A stretch of DNA of 62,402 nt, taken from assembly GCA_013286835.1 (NCBI GenBank), contig JABDEZ010000003.1:1-62402 (forward strand). The letters are read 5' to 3'. This stretch comes from Bacteroidota bacterium (GTDB lineage Bacteria > Bacteroidota > Bacteroidia > Chitinophagales > Chitinophagaceae). Positions 52,600 to 61,858 of the stretch are shown piece by piece. The stretch's first letter is position 1, and each line of letters begins with the position of its first letter. The notes beneath the pieces were generated by a model. The model was not told the origin of the DNA. It ran no database searches and worked only from the letters and a program-made list of their open reading frames with translations. The translations under genes and the position numbers were made by a program.

Positions 52600-54123
52600 T
52601 TATTCTGATTGTGCAGGTTCGCCGGCAGGTTTAGGGCCACCTTCTGGCCTGTCTGGCCGGTTGCGGCGGTTACGGCCACGGTCGCTACGGGGCTGGCTTG
52701 GTGTGCCATCCGGGTTAGGTGGACGCTGTTGCTTTGGCTGCTGGTTAGGCGTACCGTCAGCATTGGGGGCCTTCTGCTGCTTTTGTGGCTGATTGGGCCT
52801 TGGCTGCTGCGGATTTGCCTGCTTGGGTTGCTGTGGACCTTTGGGCTGCTGTTGCTTTTGAGGTTGGTTGCCTTGTGGGCGTGCTGCACCTGCAGGCCTT
52901 TGTTCGCGAGGTTCTCTTTGCTCCCGTGGTTCGCGAGTGCGCGGAGTACCAGACTGACCTGCTGCTGCATCCTGAGGTGGCCTATTGCCAGGATTATTGC
53001 CTGATTTTTTCTTTTTATTCCCTTTTTCGAGGTTACGTAAAGAAGTCTGGCCTACATCGTTAATAAAGCCTGCATCGGGTTTGATACCAGCCTTGCTTTC
53101 TTTGGTTTCCAGTTCTACAGGCAGCAACTCATCGGGCCTGATGCCTTGCTTGTTGAGCTGCATTATTTCTTTAACACGTACTATACTTAATGGATATTGC
53201 TTGCTGCTATCGGAGAAGCTATACCACATGAGGCTTTTGAATATGTCTCTTTTTTGCAGTTGTGCATTGCCTTTTGCCAGCTGTAAAGTTTCAGCATGGT
53301 CTGGGAACACACGGAGTGCATCCATATATGTGTCCAGCTCGTAATTGAGGCAACATTTGAGCCTACCGCACTGGCCAGACAATTTGGTTTGATTGATAGA
53401 CAGATTTTGGTAGCGAGCTGCTGTAGTGTTTACGGATTTGAAATCTGTAAGCCATGTACTGCAACACAGTTCACGACCGCAAGAGCCAATGCCACCTACT
53501 TTACCACTTTCCTGGCGCGCACCGATCTGGCGCATTTCCACCTTTAATTTGAACTCTGTAGCCAATACTTTGATGAGCTCACGGAAATCCACACGCTGAT
53601 CGGCAGTGTAGAAGAAGGTTCCCTTTTTACCATCAGCCTGCATTTCTACCTCGCATAATTTCATATCGAGGTTTACACTGCGTGCTATGGCACGGGAGCG
53701 AACGAGTATTTCCTGCTCGCGCTCTTTCTGTATGTTATAGGCTTTCAGGTCCTCGTCGGTTGCAGGTCGCAGCATGCGTTTCATAGCAGAGCTTTCCTCC
53801 ACGCTTGCTTTTTTCATCTGCAGTTTTACCAGTTCGCCAGTGAGGCTTACTTGTCCTACATCTATGCCACTTACACCTTCTATCGTTATCCACTCGCCCT
53901 TTTCGGGTATGTGGTGTGTATTGTTCCTGTAAAAATCCTTTCTACTTCCTTTATTAAACGATACCTCTATTACGGGGTAAGGTTTGGCACCATCGTGCAA
54001 GGGTAATCCGCTAAGCCAGTCAAAAACATTCAGCCGGTTGCAACCGCCAGTACTACATCCACCATTACTTTTGCAACCACCTGGTTTGCCGCTTGCGCCA
54101 GTTCCGCAACTGCCACATCCCAT
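52600..54123 (-). CDS. ricT: RicT/PSP1-domain protein with disordered tail
   Basis: 507 residues. The N-terminal 28 residues are Cys-rich (CGSCGTG, CKSNGGCSTGGC). The PSP1 core (about 45-320) has FYRNNTHHIPEKGEWI, RDFRELIKVL-like segments, GGIGSCGRELCCSTWL and GQCGRLKCCLNYE, the cysteines that hold [4Fe-4S] clusters in RicT of Bacillus. Residues about 365-507 are low complexity, rich in Pro, Gln, Asn and Arg. In Bacillus the Ric complex acts on RNA processing; the tail could bind RNA (inference). Gene symbol by family similarity. Confidence 0.85.
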   Translation of the reverse strand: MGCGSCGTGASGKPGGCKSNGGCSTGGCNRLNVFDWLSGLPLHDGAKPYPVIEVSFNKGSRKDFYRNNTHHIPEKGEWITIEGVSGIDVGQVSLTGELVKLQMKKASVEESSAMKRMLRPATDEDLKAYNIQKEREQEILVRSRAIARSVNLDMKLCEVEMQADGKKGTFFYTADQRVDFRELIKVLATEFKLKVEMRQIGARQESGKVGGIGSCGRELCCSTWLTDFKSVNTTAARYQNLSINQTKLSGQCGRLKCCLNYELDTYMDALRVFPDHAETLQLAKGNAQLQKRDIFKSLMWYSFSDSSKQYPLSIVRVKEIMQLNKQGIRPDELLPVELETKESKAGIKPDAGFINDVGQTSLRNLEKGNKKKKSGNNPGNRPPQDAAAGQSGTPRTREPREQREPREQRPAGAARPQGNQPQKQQQPKGPQQPKQANPQQPRPNQPQKQQKAPNADGTPNQQPKQQRPPNPDGTPSQPRSDRGRNRRNRPDRPEGGPKPAGEPAQSE

Positions 54124-54354
54124 TTGTTATATTATTTATATTGAGCAGTACTTTACAAAGTCGTTCTATTACACAAAGAATATTATATATCGTATTCTTT
54201 CTTACTCCTCAAGTATTGTATTGACACTGCAGCTTGTGAAAAAAAATAAGTGTTACAAATCTACACAAAAATTGTGATGGCATTTCATTTGAGTGATTTT
54301 GCCGAGTGTAACACTATATGTATTTTAATTGGTATTTAAATTATTTAAATGTAT
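54124..54354. other. AT-rich intergenic region
   Basis: 231 bases between the ends of ricT (its start side) and cphA. GTGTTAC (54251-54257) and GTAACAC (54307-54313) form a distant inverted repeat. No clear promoter. Confidence 0.25.
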
Positions 54355-56988
54355 TTAAGCTTCGATAACCAATGTGCCATCTTCAATGTCTTTATATCGC
54401 TTTACCTGATCTAGTGCATCGGGGACAACATCACTTATGATGACAATGAAGGAGTTGGGTTTTGCATTATTTATTGCAAAGTCTATAGCTTCACTTTCTT
54501 TCGTGATCACGTCGACACGCATAGTGGCATTTACTTTTTGAATACCCTGTTTGATCAAATCAATAATTTCCTGCTCGCTTCTGCCCCTGAGATTTTTATC
54601 TTGACGGATAATGATCTCATCGAATATCCTGGCAGATTCCTCACCTACAGAAATGATATCTTCATCGCGACGGTCGCCAACCCCGGCAATAATGCCGACT
54701 TTTACCGGTGACTCGACAGAATTGACATATTTACCAATTGCCTGGATGCCGTGTGTGTTATGGGCGTAGTCGAGCATAACAGAAAAATGTTTGAACTGAA
54801 ACATATTCATACGGCCGGGAGTAAGCGCTGGAGACGGAATGAACGTTTGCAGCGCCTGTCGAATATCTTCTGTTTTGAAGTCGCGGGTATAGGCTGTTAG
54901 TGTTGCCGCCAGCACGTTTGCAATATTAAATTCTGCCTTGCCTGAAAAAGTAAGTGGGATATTTGTGACCTTTTCGATACGTATTTTCCATGCACCTTTT
55001 AAAATGCTAATGTAGCCGTGCTCATAAACAGCGGCCAAACCGCCCTTTACTGTATGGGCTTTGATCCGTTCGCTATTTTCGTGCATAGAAAACAATGCAA
55101 CCTTGCAAGTGACATCTGTGCCCATGGCATATACCAGGTCATCATCGGCGTTGAGCACCACGTAGCCATCGGGCCATACTGTTTGAGTCGCGACGGCTTT
55201 TACACGGGCCAGTTTTTCAATAGTATCTATGCCCTGCAGACCCAGATGGTCTGCAGCTACATTGGTTACTACAGCCACATCGCAATGATGAAAACCCAAC
55301 CCGGCCCGTAAGATACCTCCCCGGGCGCATTCAAGCACTGCGAAATTGACCGTAGGATCGCGCAATACAAATTCAGCAGAAACCGGACCTGTACAATCGC
55401 CCTTTACCATGAGCTGGTTCTGAATATAAACACCATCGGTAGTAGTATAGCCTACCTTGTAACCCGTTTGCTTTACCATATGGGCAATAAGACGAGTAGT
55501 GGTAGTTTTGCCATTAGTGCCTGAAACTGCAATAATGGGTATCCTGGCATTGGTGCCGGGAGGATATAGCATATCAATTACTGGTTCTGCTACATTCCTT
55601 GCAAGACCTTCTGTAGGGTCGAGGTGCATCCTGAAGCCTGGAGCAGCATTTACCTCCAGAATAGCACCGCCGTTTTCGCTTACAGGCTCGGAGAGATTAT
55701 CGGCCATGATATCAATACCGCAAATATCCAAGCCAATGATCTGGGCTATGCGTTCGCACATAATTATATTGGCTGGATGAACCAGATCTGTGACATCTGT
55801 AGCTGTACCACCTGTACTTAAGTTGGCGGTGGGTTTTAGCCATAGTTCTTCGCCTTTTGGCAAGATGGTTTCATTAAGTGTATATCCATGCTTGCCCAGG
55901 ATATTCATGGTGAAGTCGTCAATTTTTATGGTAGTGAGTACTTTTTCGTGCCCATAACCTCTGCGTGGATCTTTATTGACTATATCGATGAGTTCCTGAA
56001 TGGTATGTAAGCCATCGCCAGTTACAGCGGCTGGTGTGCGTAATGCGGCAGCCACAAATTTGTAATTAATGACCAGAACCCTGAAATCGCGACCAGTGAT
56101 AAATTTTTCGCAGATGATGGAGCGAGAATACTTTTTTGCAGCAGCCAATGCTTCGACAGCTTCATCCCAAGTACGGATATTGGTTGTTGCTCCTTTGCCA
56201 TGATTTCCATCTATAGGTTTTGTAACACATGGGTAGCCGATCTTGTTGATGGCAACCTTCAGGTCTTCTTCATTATAAATGATACAGCCGCGTGGAACCG
56301 GTATCTCGGAAGCCTCGAGGAGGTTTTTAGTTTCCTCCTTATCACATGCCAGCGATACCGCTATGCTGCTGGTGGTGCTGGCTATAGTAGCCTGGATGCG
56401 GTGCTGGTTAGCGCCATAGCCCAATTGTACCAAAGAATTCCTGTTGAGCCGTATGAATGGTATCTTTCTTTTTTCAGCTTCTTCTACAATACTGCCTGTG
56501 CTAGGCCCCAGGCGTTCAGCCTCGCGTATTTCTCTTAACTGCTGTATATCGTAGCTGAGATCGTAAGGTTCGTTATTTATTAATGCTTCGGCTATTTTAA
56601 CTGCTGCATTGGCAGTGTACACACCTGCCTTGGCCTCCAAGTAAGAGAAAACCACATGGTACACCCCTTTTTTATCGCTCTCCCTTGTTCTGCCAAAACC
56701 AGTATCCATGCCGGCGAGCGTTTGCAATTCCAACGCAATATGTTCTATAACATGTCCCATCCATGTGCCTTCTTTTACCCGGGTGAAAAAACCACCTGCT
56801 ACACCTTCTGAACAACGGTGAGCGTATAGGCTGGGCATAAGGGATTCTAAACGATGGAGGAAACCTGGAATTTTATCAGTAGGTTTTTCCTCTAATTCTT
56901 CCAGATCCAAAAGCATTACAATTAGTTTATATCTTTTGGCTGACCAATAGTTGGGGCCATTCATAGTTTTTATATTCAGTATCTTCAT
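54355..56988 (-). CDS. cphA: Cyanophycin synthetase
   Basis: 877 residues, the full CphA1 layout: N-terminal domain (about 1-160), ATP-grasp (about 210-480, with PCVTKPIDGNHGKGAT, ICEKFITGRDFRVLVI and ILEVNAAPGFRMH) and a Mur-ligase-like domain (about 490-877, AVSGTNGKTTTTRLI, VLECARGGILRAGLGF, NVAADHLGLQG, MLDYAHNTHG). It builds cyanophycin, a poly-aspartate backbone with arginine side chains. Divergent from cyanophycinase with 310 bases between. Cyanophycin stores nitrogen and carbon and is broken down by the neighbour. Confidence 0.96.
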   Translation of the reverse strand: MKILNIKTMNGPNYWSAKRYKLIVMLLDLEELEEKPTDKIPGFLHRLESLMPSLYAHRCSEGVAGGFFTRVKEGTWMGHVIEHIALELQTLAGMDTGFGRTRESDKKGVYHVVFSYLEAKAGVYTANAAVKIAEALINNEPYDLSYDIQQLREIREAERLGPSTGSIVEEAEKRKIPFIRLNRNSLVQLGYGANQHRIQATIASTTSSIAVSLACDKEETKNLLEASEIPVPRGCIIYNEEDLKVAINKIGYPCVTKPIDGNHGKGATTNIRTWDEAVEALAAAKKYSRSIICEKFITGRDFRVLVINYKFVAAALRTPAAVTGDGLHTIQELIDIVNKDPRRGYGHEKVLTTIKIDDFTMNILGKHGYTLNETILPKGEELWLKPTANLSTGGTATDVTDLVHPANIIMCERIAQIIGLDICGIDIMADNLSEPVSENGGAILEVNAAPGFRMHLDPTEGLARNVAEPVIDMLYPPGTNARIPIIAVSGTNGKTTTTRLIAHMVKQTGYKVGYTTTDGVYIQNQLMVKGDCTGPVSAEFVLRDPTVNFAVLECARGGILRAGLGFHHCDVAVVTNVAADHLGLQGIDTIEKLARVKAVATQTVWPDGYVVLNADDDLVYAMGTDVTCKVALFSMHENSERIKAHTVKGGLAAVYEHGYISILKGAWKIRIEKVTNIPLTFSGKAEFNIANVLAATLTAYTRDFKTEDIRQALQTFIPSPALTPGRMNMFQFKHFSVMLDYAHNTHGIQAIGKYVNSVESPVKVGIIAGVGDRRDEDIISVGEESARIFDEIIIRQDKNLRGRSEQEIIDLIKQGIQKVNATMRVDVITKESEAIDFAINNAKPNSFIVIISDVVPDALDQVKRYKDIEDGTLVIEA

Positions 56989-57298
56989 ATGGTCAACTTT
57001 GCTTATTTAGAGGTATTGAAAAAATGGAACTATAAATAAAAACCTTCACCCAGACTTTCGTCTCTCTACACCGTAAATCAGATAGCAATTAAGCAACAGG
57101 CGTCTAATGGCAGATATTACGCCTAGAAAACAGCTCTAAAGGAACGCTATAGCTGTTGATAAAAGAAAAATATTTGCGCCATATAGTGGCATTTATATTG
57201 TCAAGCTTCCTAAATTAATAAATTTTATTAAATCGCTGTGCAAAATGAAAAAACAATATTTTTGCAGATTAAGTTTCCATTACTAAAATGTTATTTAA
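56989..57298. other. Shared upstream region of cphA and cphB
   Basis: 310 bases. A perfect TATTTTTG box (57257-57264) serves cphB. For cphA no TAnnTTTG word was found near its start. Nothing else is recognised. Confidence 0.4.
57257..57264 (+). promoter_or_regulatory. Promoter -7 box of cphB
   Basis: TATTTTTG, exact match, 35 bases before the start; CTG rather than TTG lies 18 bases upstream. Confidence 0.45.
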
Positions 57299-58183
57299 TT
57301 GGCTGATCCTAAAGGTTATTTAGTTTCTGTAGGCGGTGCAGAGGATAAAGGCACAGACCTGGAAAAAGGTATAATAGAGCGCAACAAACTGAGTTTTTTT
57401 GAACTGGGCATACTCAGCAATATTGTTCACTTGGTGAAGGAAAATGAACATTTGCAACCTGATGTGCTGGTGCTAACTACTGCATCGACTATCCCAGATG
57501 AGGTTTTTGATAATTATAAGGATGCCTTCAGTAAGCTAGGATGTAACAAAATAAGCCACATACGGATACGTACCCGCGAAGATGCAAGCAATGCAGCATA
57601 CCTGGAGCAACTGAGACATTGTGATTGCATCATGATAACCGGAGGCAATCAATTAAGGCTTACCTCTATTTTGGGTGGAACGGAGTTTTTAGATATAATG
57701 AAGAAGAGGTATAATGACGAGCACTTTGTAATAGCGGGCACCAGCGCCGGGGCTATGGCTATGAGCAGTACCATGATATACGAGGGTAATGCAGCAAAGG
57801 CCAGCCTTAAAGGAGAAGTAAAAATAACTACCGGACTGGGGCTGATGCAAAATGTGATCATTGATTCGCACTTTGACAAAAGAGGCCGATTTAACCGCCT
57901 GGCACAGGCAGTGGCTGCAAACCCGGGAGCTATTGGGATTGGGCTAGGGGAGGATACCGGTGTTATTGTGACCAATGGTATAGAACTAAGAGCCATAGGG
58001 AGTGGCAGTGTAACCATTGTGGATGGTAAACTGATAGACTATAACAATATTGGTGATATTGAATTCAGTCAACCGATATCTGTTGAAAATATTATTGTGC
58101 ATATTATGTCATCGGGCGACCATTATGATGTTGCTACCCGAAAATTTCATGGACATGTAGTATTGCATGCAGAGGAAGAGTAG
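57299..58183 (+). CDS. cphB: Cyanophycinase
   Basis: 294 residues from a TTG start; an in-frame TAA sits immediately upstream and no ATG is available until deep in the domain, so TTG is the only sensible choice. Serine peptidase family S51: KGYLVSVGGAEDKG, the QLRLTSIL loop and the nucleophile in VIAGTSAGAMAMS (Ser149), followed by IDSHFDKRGRFNRL and GLGEDTGVIV. It hydrolyses cyanophycin to beta-Asp-Arg dipeptides inside the cell. The dipeptide must be split by an isoaspartyl dipeptidase not seen nearby. Confidence 0.95.
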   Translation: MADPKGYLVSVGGAEDKGTDLEKGIIERNKLSFFELGILSNIVHLVKENEHLQPDVLVLTTASTIPDEVFDNYKDAFSKLGCNKISHIRIRTREDASNAAYLEQLRHCDCIMITGGNQLRLTSILGGTEFLDIMKKRYNDEHFVIAGTSAGAMAMSSTMIYEGNAAKASLKGEVKITTGLGLMQNVIIDSHFDKRGRFNRLAQAVAANPGAIGIGLGEDTGVIVTNGIELRAIGSGSVTIVDGKLIDYNNIGDIEFSQPISVENIIVHIMSSGDHYDVATRKFHGHVVLHAEEE

Positions 58184-58317
58184 TGAGGAGTATGGATACA
58201 GAGTGCTTGCCAGCAGCATTGTTTTTGTAACATTAATATAACTGAACTGATTTACTGAATTGCTATTATGCATGATGATATGGCATACTTTTAATGCAAG
58301 AAAAGTGATCAGCGCAT

Positions 58318-59235
58318 ATGAAAACAATAGGGATAACAGGCGGGACAGGATTTATAGGCAAACACCTTACCTCAATACTCATCGATAAGGGATATGATGT
58401 TATTATTTTTACCCGCAGCCCAGAAAAGGAAAACCCAAGCGAGCATATAATAAGATATGCCTTATTGGATGCTGGCCATAAAAAGTGCGACCATGAGGCT
58501 CTAGAAGCCGTGGATGCCATGGTGCACCTGGCAGGTGCAGGGATTGCCGATAAAAGGTGGACAGATAAAAGGAAAGAAGAAATAACCAATAGTCGTGTTA
58601 GCGGTACCCATTATCTTGTACATGAGTTAAAAGCACATGCACATAGCTGTAAGGTGTTAATATCTGCATCTGCAACGGGCTTTTATGGGCCAGACAGAAC
58701 CGGAGTGATACCATTTAAAGAAGACGAGCTGCACTATACAGACTTCTTAGCTATAACTTGTGAACGTTGGGAAAATGAGGCGAAAACAGCACAGGACCTG
58801 ATGCGCACAGTTATACTACGTTTTGGAATAGTGTTGGGTAAGGAAAGTGGTGCGTTCCCTGAATTTGAAAAATCGACACGCTATGGGGCAGTGCCGATAT
58901 TGGGTACCGGCAAGCAGACAATAAGCTGGATACATGTAGATGACCTATGCCACATGATAGTTTATAACCTTGAGCATGAAAAGAACAAGGGTATATACAA
59001 TGCTGTAGCGCCAAACCCAGTAACCAATAAAGAATTGATGAAAGCCATAGGGCGCAACAAGAAAGGGCTTGCGCTGCCAGTATATGTGCCAGAAACGGCC
59101 CTGAAAGTAATGCTAGGTGAAATGAGCGCAGAGGTACTGAAAAGCTGCACAGTAAGCGCAAATAAGATTTTGGGCTCAGGTTTTACGTTTCAATACCCTA
59201 CCATTGATGAGGCAGTGAAACAACTGCTAGCGTAG
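58318..59235 (+). CDS. TIGR01777 family oxidoreductase (epimerase-like)
   Basis: 305 residues. Rossmann motif IGITGGTGFIGKHL, DAMVHLAGAGIADKRWTDKRKEEI, SRVSGTHYLV, SATGFYGPDR, VILRFGIVLGKESGAFP and ISWIHVDDL mark the SulA/YfcH-type family, nucleotide-sugar epimerase-like proteins of unknown substrate. The C-terminal DUF1731 part (LPVYVPETALKVMLGEMSAEVLKS) is present. It ends two bases from the convergent gene. Confidence 0.92.
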   Translation: MKTIGITGGTGFIGKHLTSILIDKGYDVIIFTRSPEKENPSEHIIRYALLDAGHKKCDHEALEAVDAMVHLAGAGIADKRWTDKRKEEITNSRVSGTHYLVHELKAHAHSCKVLISASATGFYGPDRTGVIPFKEDELHYTDFLAITCERWENEAKTAQDLMRTVILRFGIVLGKESGAFPEFEKSTRYGAVPILGTGKQTISWIHVDDLCHMIVYNLEHEKNKGIYNAVAPNPVTNKELMKAIGRNKKGLALPVYVPETALKVMLGEMSAEVLKSCTVSANKILGSGFTFQYPTIDEAVKQLLA

Positions 59236-59237
59236 AG

Positions 59238-60443
59238 CTATTCATACGCATAGTCGGCCATGTAAGTGTAAGGGAGGGTGAGTTGCCCGTCTTTGCATAT
59301 GGTGGCCCGCGCCAGTATATCGCTGTGATCTTTGAGGAGTTCTTCTATTATATATTTTTCGAAGTGCAGACCAAAATATTCAGATGCATCGCGAGGCAAC
59401 TCATTGGGTAGGTTATCGACAGCCATTACATCAATAGTTTCGGTTAATGGCAGGTACGGCGGTGCTTTTTGTAAGGTTTTGCGGTTTATGCCATATACGG
59501 GGTCTTCTATAGTACTTGCACCTTGGTTTATAGGTACTGAGCCATTTATATCGCATGTGATATCGGCTATGACACTTATGCGCCAATCGTTACGCTGAAT
59601 ATCTTTTGCATCAAATAACCGGGCAATGTCTTCTTCCCAATAGATACCATTCATCAATACATCGGTCTGGTTGACAAAATTGGTGAACAAGCATTTATAG
59701 GCTTCGGGATTAGCATGAAAATCGTCCCTATGAAATAAATTATTGTCTTTACGTGCATAGAGCGCACCGCCTTTCAGGTGTGTGTATACAGGGTATTGGT
59801 ATTGGTGTGTGAGGAAATCTGCAGGTTCTACTGGCTCTATATCCAGCCGTGTCATCACATCTATTATGCCTGCAGCTACCTTTCCACTGCCTGTTATAGC
59901 TATTTTTAAATTGGGTAGTTTTTGACGACCGTATGCTGTAATTACCCCATCGTAACTGCCTATACGATGGGCAGGGGGCAGGGAATATAAACCGGTTTTA
60001 TTACCATAAGCCAACAGCCCATTGTGCGCACCTACTATACCTGCATACAGCCCAAAACCCAAAATGCGCTGCTCATCTGTGTGGGTGAGGCACTCATAGT
60101 CTATCATACATATGTGCTGCTTTATCAGCGCATGCATCATTTCGCGGTTATAAGGCTGTTTTTTCTTGGTGTGGGAAAAAAAGAAATAGGTTTTGCCATA
60201 TAGCAAGTTGGCAGGTGGTACTTCTTTTATGCCTAGCAGTATATTGCATTGAGATAAATCTTCAGTTATACTAATGCCTTGCGCCCTGTATTCATCATCA
60301 GCAAAGCACCGCAGCGGAGAGGATTCTACAACGATCTCTATGCTTTGAAAAGTGCGGCAGATATGAGCGCACTGTGCCGGGGTAAGCGCTACGCGATTAT
60401 CCGGATGCGATTTTCTTTCTTTTATCAGCCCTATACGGAGCAT
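59238..60443 (-). CDS. LOR/saccharopine dehydrogenase-like oxidoreductase
   Basis: About 401 residues from ATG 60443. The start is set by the ten-base leader after a canonical promoter at 60460-60489. The N-terminal part is alanine dehydrogenase/transhydrogenase-like (LRIGLIKERKSHPDNRVALTP, HTKKKQPYNREMMHALI), with a nucleotide-binding segment KIAITGSGKVAAGIIDVM, then the ADITCDINGSVPIN motif of lysine-ketoglutarate reductases. Likely acts on lysine/2-oxoglutarate or a related amino acid; specificity unproven. Single gene. Confidence 0.87.
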   Translation of the reverse strand: MLRIGLIKERKSHPDNRVALTPAQCAHICRTFQSIEIVVESSPLRCFADDEYRAQGISITEDLSQCNILLGIKEVPPANLLYGKTYFFFSHTKKKQPYNREMMHALIKQHICMIDYECLTHTDEQRILGFGLYAGIVGAHNGLLAYGNKTGLYSLPPAHRIGSYDGVITAYGRQKLPNLKIAITGSGKVAAGIIDVMTRLDIEPVEPADFLTHQYQYPVYTHLKGGALYARKDNNLFHRDDFHANPEAYKCLFTNFVNQTDVLMNGIYWEEDIARLFDAKDIQRNDWRISVIADITCDINGSVPINQGASTIEDPVYGINRKTLQKAPPYLPLTETIDVMAVDNLPNELPRDASEYFGLHFEKYIIEELLKDHSDILARATICKDGQLTLPYTYMADYAYE

Positions 60444-60459
60444 CTTTACTAATTTTAGC

Positions 60460-60489
60460 CAAATATAACGCACTCGTTTGCATGACCAA
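60460..60489 (-). promoter_or_regulatory. Promoter of the LOR-like gene
   Basis: Minus strand: TTG (60487-60489), 19-base spacer, perfect TATATTTG (60460-60467). The -33 element lies inside the first codons of the divergent hscB gene. Confidence 0.7.
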
Positions 60490-61012
60490 TCATTTTGAAC
60501 TATACAATTTACCACAAAGCTTTAATCCTGTACCGGCACAGGTAAAAGCAAAGTATTATGAACTAAGCCGTACATGGCACCCAGACCGTTTTGCACAAGC
60601 ACCCATGCATGAGCGTGCAGAGGCCTTACGCATGGCGGCCCTTAATAATGATGCTTATAAAACCCTTAATGACCCGGACAGGACAATGGCCTATGTGCTG
60701 AAACTGAATGGGCTGCTGGAAGAGGAAGAAAAGTATAGTTTGCCCCCAGCATTTCTTATGGAGATGATGGACCTGAACGAGACCGTAAGTGAATATGAGG
60801 AAGCTGCCCAAAGTGGTAAACCTAATAACCAAGCAATAGAAGCCATGACTGGGTACCTAAACGACTGGCAGGATGAGATAGCCCCATTGATACAACGCTA
60901 TGATAACGGTGAACATACAACACAATTATTATTGCAAATAAAAGATTACTATTTTAGAAAAAAATACCTGTTGCGTATTCAGGAAAGAATTGATAGATTT
61001 GCAGCCCGCTAA
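60482..61012 (+). CDS. hscB: Fe-S cluster co-chaperone HscB
   Basis: 176 residues. J domain with the HPD motif (33-35, TWHPDRF), the MAALNNDAYKTLNDPDRTMAYVLKLNG segment and a C-terminal three-helix domain that binds the scaffold IscU. It stimulates the ATPase of HscA for cluster transfer. No isc genes nearby. It starts 38 bases from the divergent gene; its own promoter is not clear. Confidence 0.93.
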   Translation: MTNHFELYNLPQSFNPVPAQVKAKYYELSRTWHPDRFAQAPMHERAEALRMAALNNDAYKTLNDPDRTMAYVLKLNGLLEEEEKYSLPPAFLMEMMDLNETVSEYEEAAQSGKPNNQAIEAMTGYLNDWQDEIAPLIQRYDNGEHTTQLLLQIKDYYFRKKYLLRIQERIDRFAAR

Positions 61013-61042
61013 GCGAAAGCGAAGCTGGTACAATTGCACATT

Positions 61043-61126
61043 GCCCAGATGGCGGAATTGGTAGACGCGCTAGACTCAAAATCTGGTTATCGCAAGGTAG
61101 TGCAGGTTCGATTCCTGTTCTGGGCA
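61043..61126 (+). tRNA. tRNA-Leu (anticodon CAA)
   Basis: 84 bases with the long variable arm of class II tRNAs. Acceptor GCCCAGA/TCTGGGC, anticodon stem CTAGA/TCTGG around CTCAAAA with CAA at 34-36, T arm CAGG-TTCGATT-CCTG. CCA is not encoded (ACA follows). It reads UUG. A terminator hairpin follows. The minus-strand frame across it is an artefact. Confidence 0.93.
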
Positions 61127-61137
61127 CATTGATTATC

Positions 61138-61171
61138 AAGCAGTTACGCACAAACGTAACTGCTTTTTTGT
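61138..61171 (+). terminator. Terminator of tRNA-Leu
   Basis: 11-bp stem AAGCAGTTACG/CGTAACTGCTT, 6-base loop, T-run. Confidence 0.8.
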
Positions 61172-61489
61172 TGCCCCTCAAAACAGCTTGCACTAAAAAT
61201 TGCACTGTAATCTCTTCAGAAGCCTGTATTATCAATATTCTTGCTGATTTGAAGTATTCGAAATTGATGCTTGCAGAGGCTTATAATTGTTTTTAATTGC
61301 GCGTAGACCAATTCCGTCATCTAGGCAATTTATTTAGTGGAGTCACTTTTGACACTTTTATAATTACTATGTGTTGGCATGTCTTCGTGGCTTCTCTTTA
61401 TTAGCAGTCTTTTAGCGATCTGTAATCGATTGAATAAGGAAAACGTTGCATCTTCGATAGAGGCAATTCATTTGATTGTAAGCTTAGAT
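61172..61489. other. Region after tRNA-Leu
   Basis: 318 bases. A plus frame without ATG (61180-61296) and the N-terminal extension of the next gene are possible but not convincing. No attachment-site repeat of the tRNA was found. Confidence 0.3.
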
Positions 61490-61762
61490 ATGATTCAGAA
61501 GATAGAGACAGTAGAAGATGTAACGATGTTCTTTAACGAGTTACTGAATGAAGGAATAGCATTTCATCCTGATAACCCGTTTGAATATTATATTCAGGAT
61601 GAGACAGAACAACCTTTTTACAGTGACGAAGAAATACAGGTACGGGATGAGTTATTAGCTCAGGCATTCCTTGTTTGCGAGAGAGAAGATGTAGATATCT
61701 ATGAACATGCAATGGGCATTTTCATGAAGTACTTTTATAAGAATTACATGACTGATCTATAA
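61490..61762 (+). CDS. Conserved small acidic protein
   Basis: 90 residues from ATG 61490 (MIQKIETVEDVTMFFNELLN). The upstream start at 61379 adds a hydrophobic run unlike the rest, so the later one is preferred. The sequence is acidic with a FHPDNPFEYYIQ segment and helical end. I recall similar small proteins in Bacteroidota with HPDD-F and VCE-x-E-DVDIYE; function unknown. Confidence 0.6.
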   Translation: MIQKIETVEDVTMFFNELLNEGIAFHPDNPFEYYIQDETEQPFYSDEEIQVRDELLAQAFLVCEREDVDIYEHAMGIFMKYFYKNYMTDL

Positions 61763-61858
61763 ACAGTTTATAGTATCTTGTCAACGGTTTATAGGGGCTG
61801 GTCTATTCTTAGACTGGCTTTTTATTTCCCCTAAATAAGCGAACCATATTATTAAAAA

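Noticed and set aside
60954-61235. Minus-strand frame of 93 codons containing TGIEPALPCD
   Set aside because: It runs antisense through tRNA-Leu, a well-known artefact.
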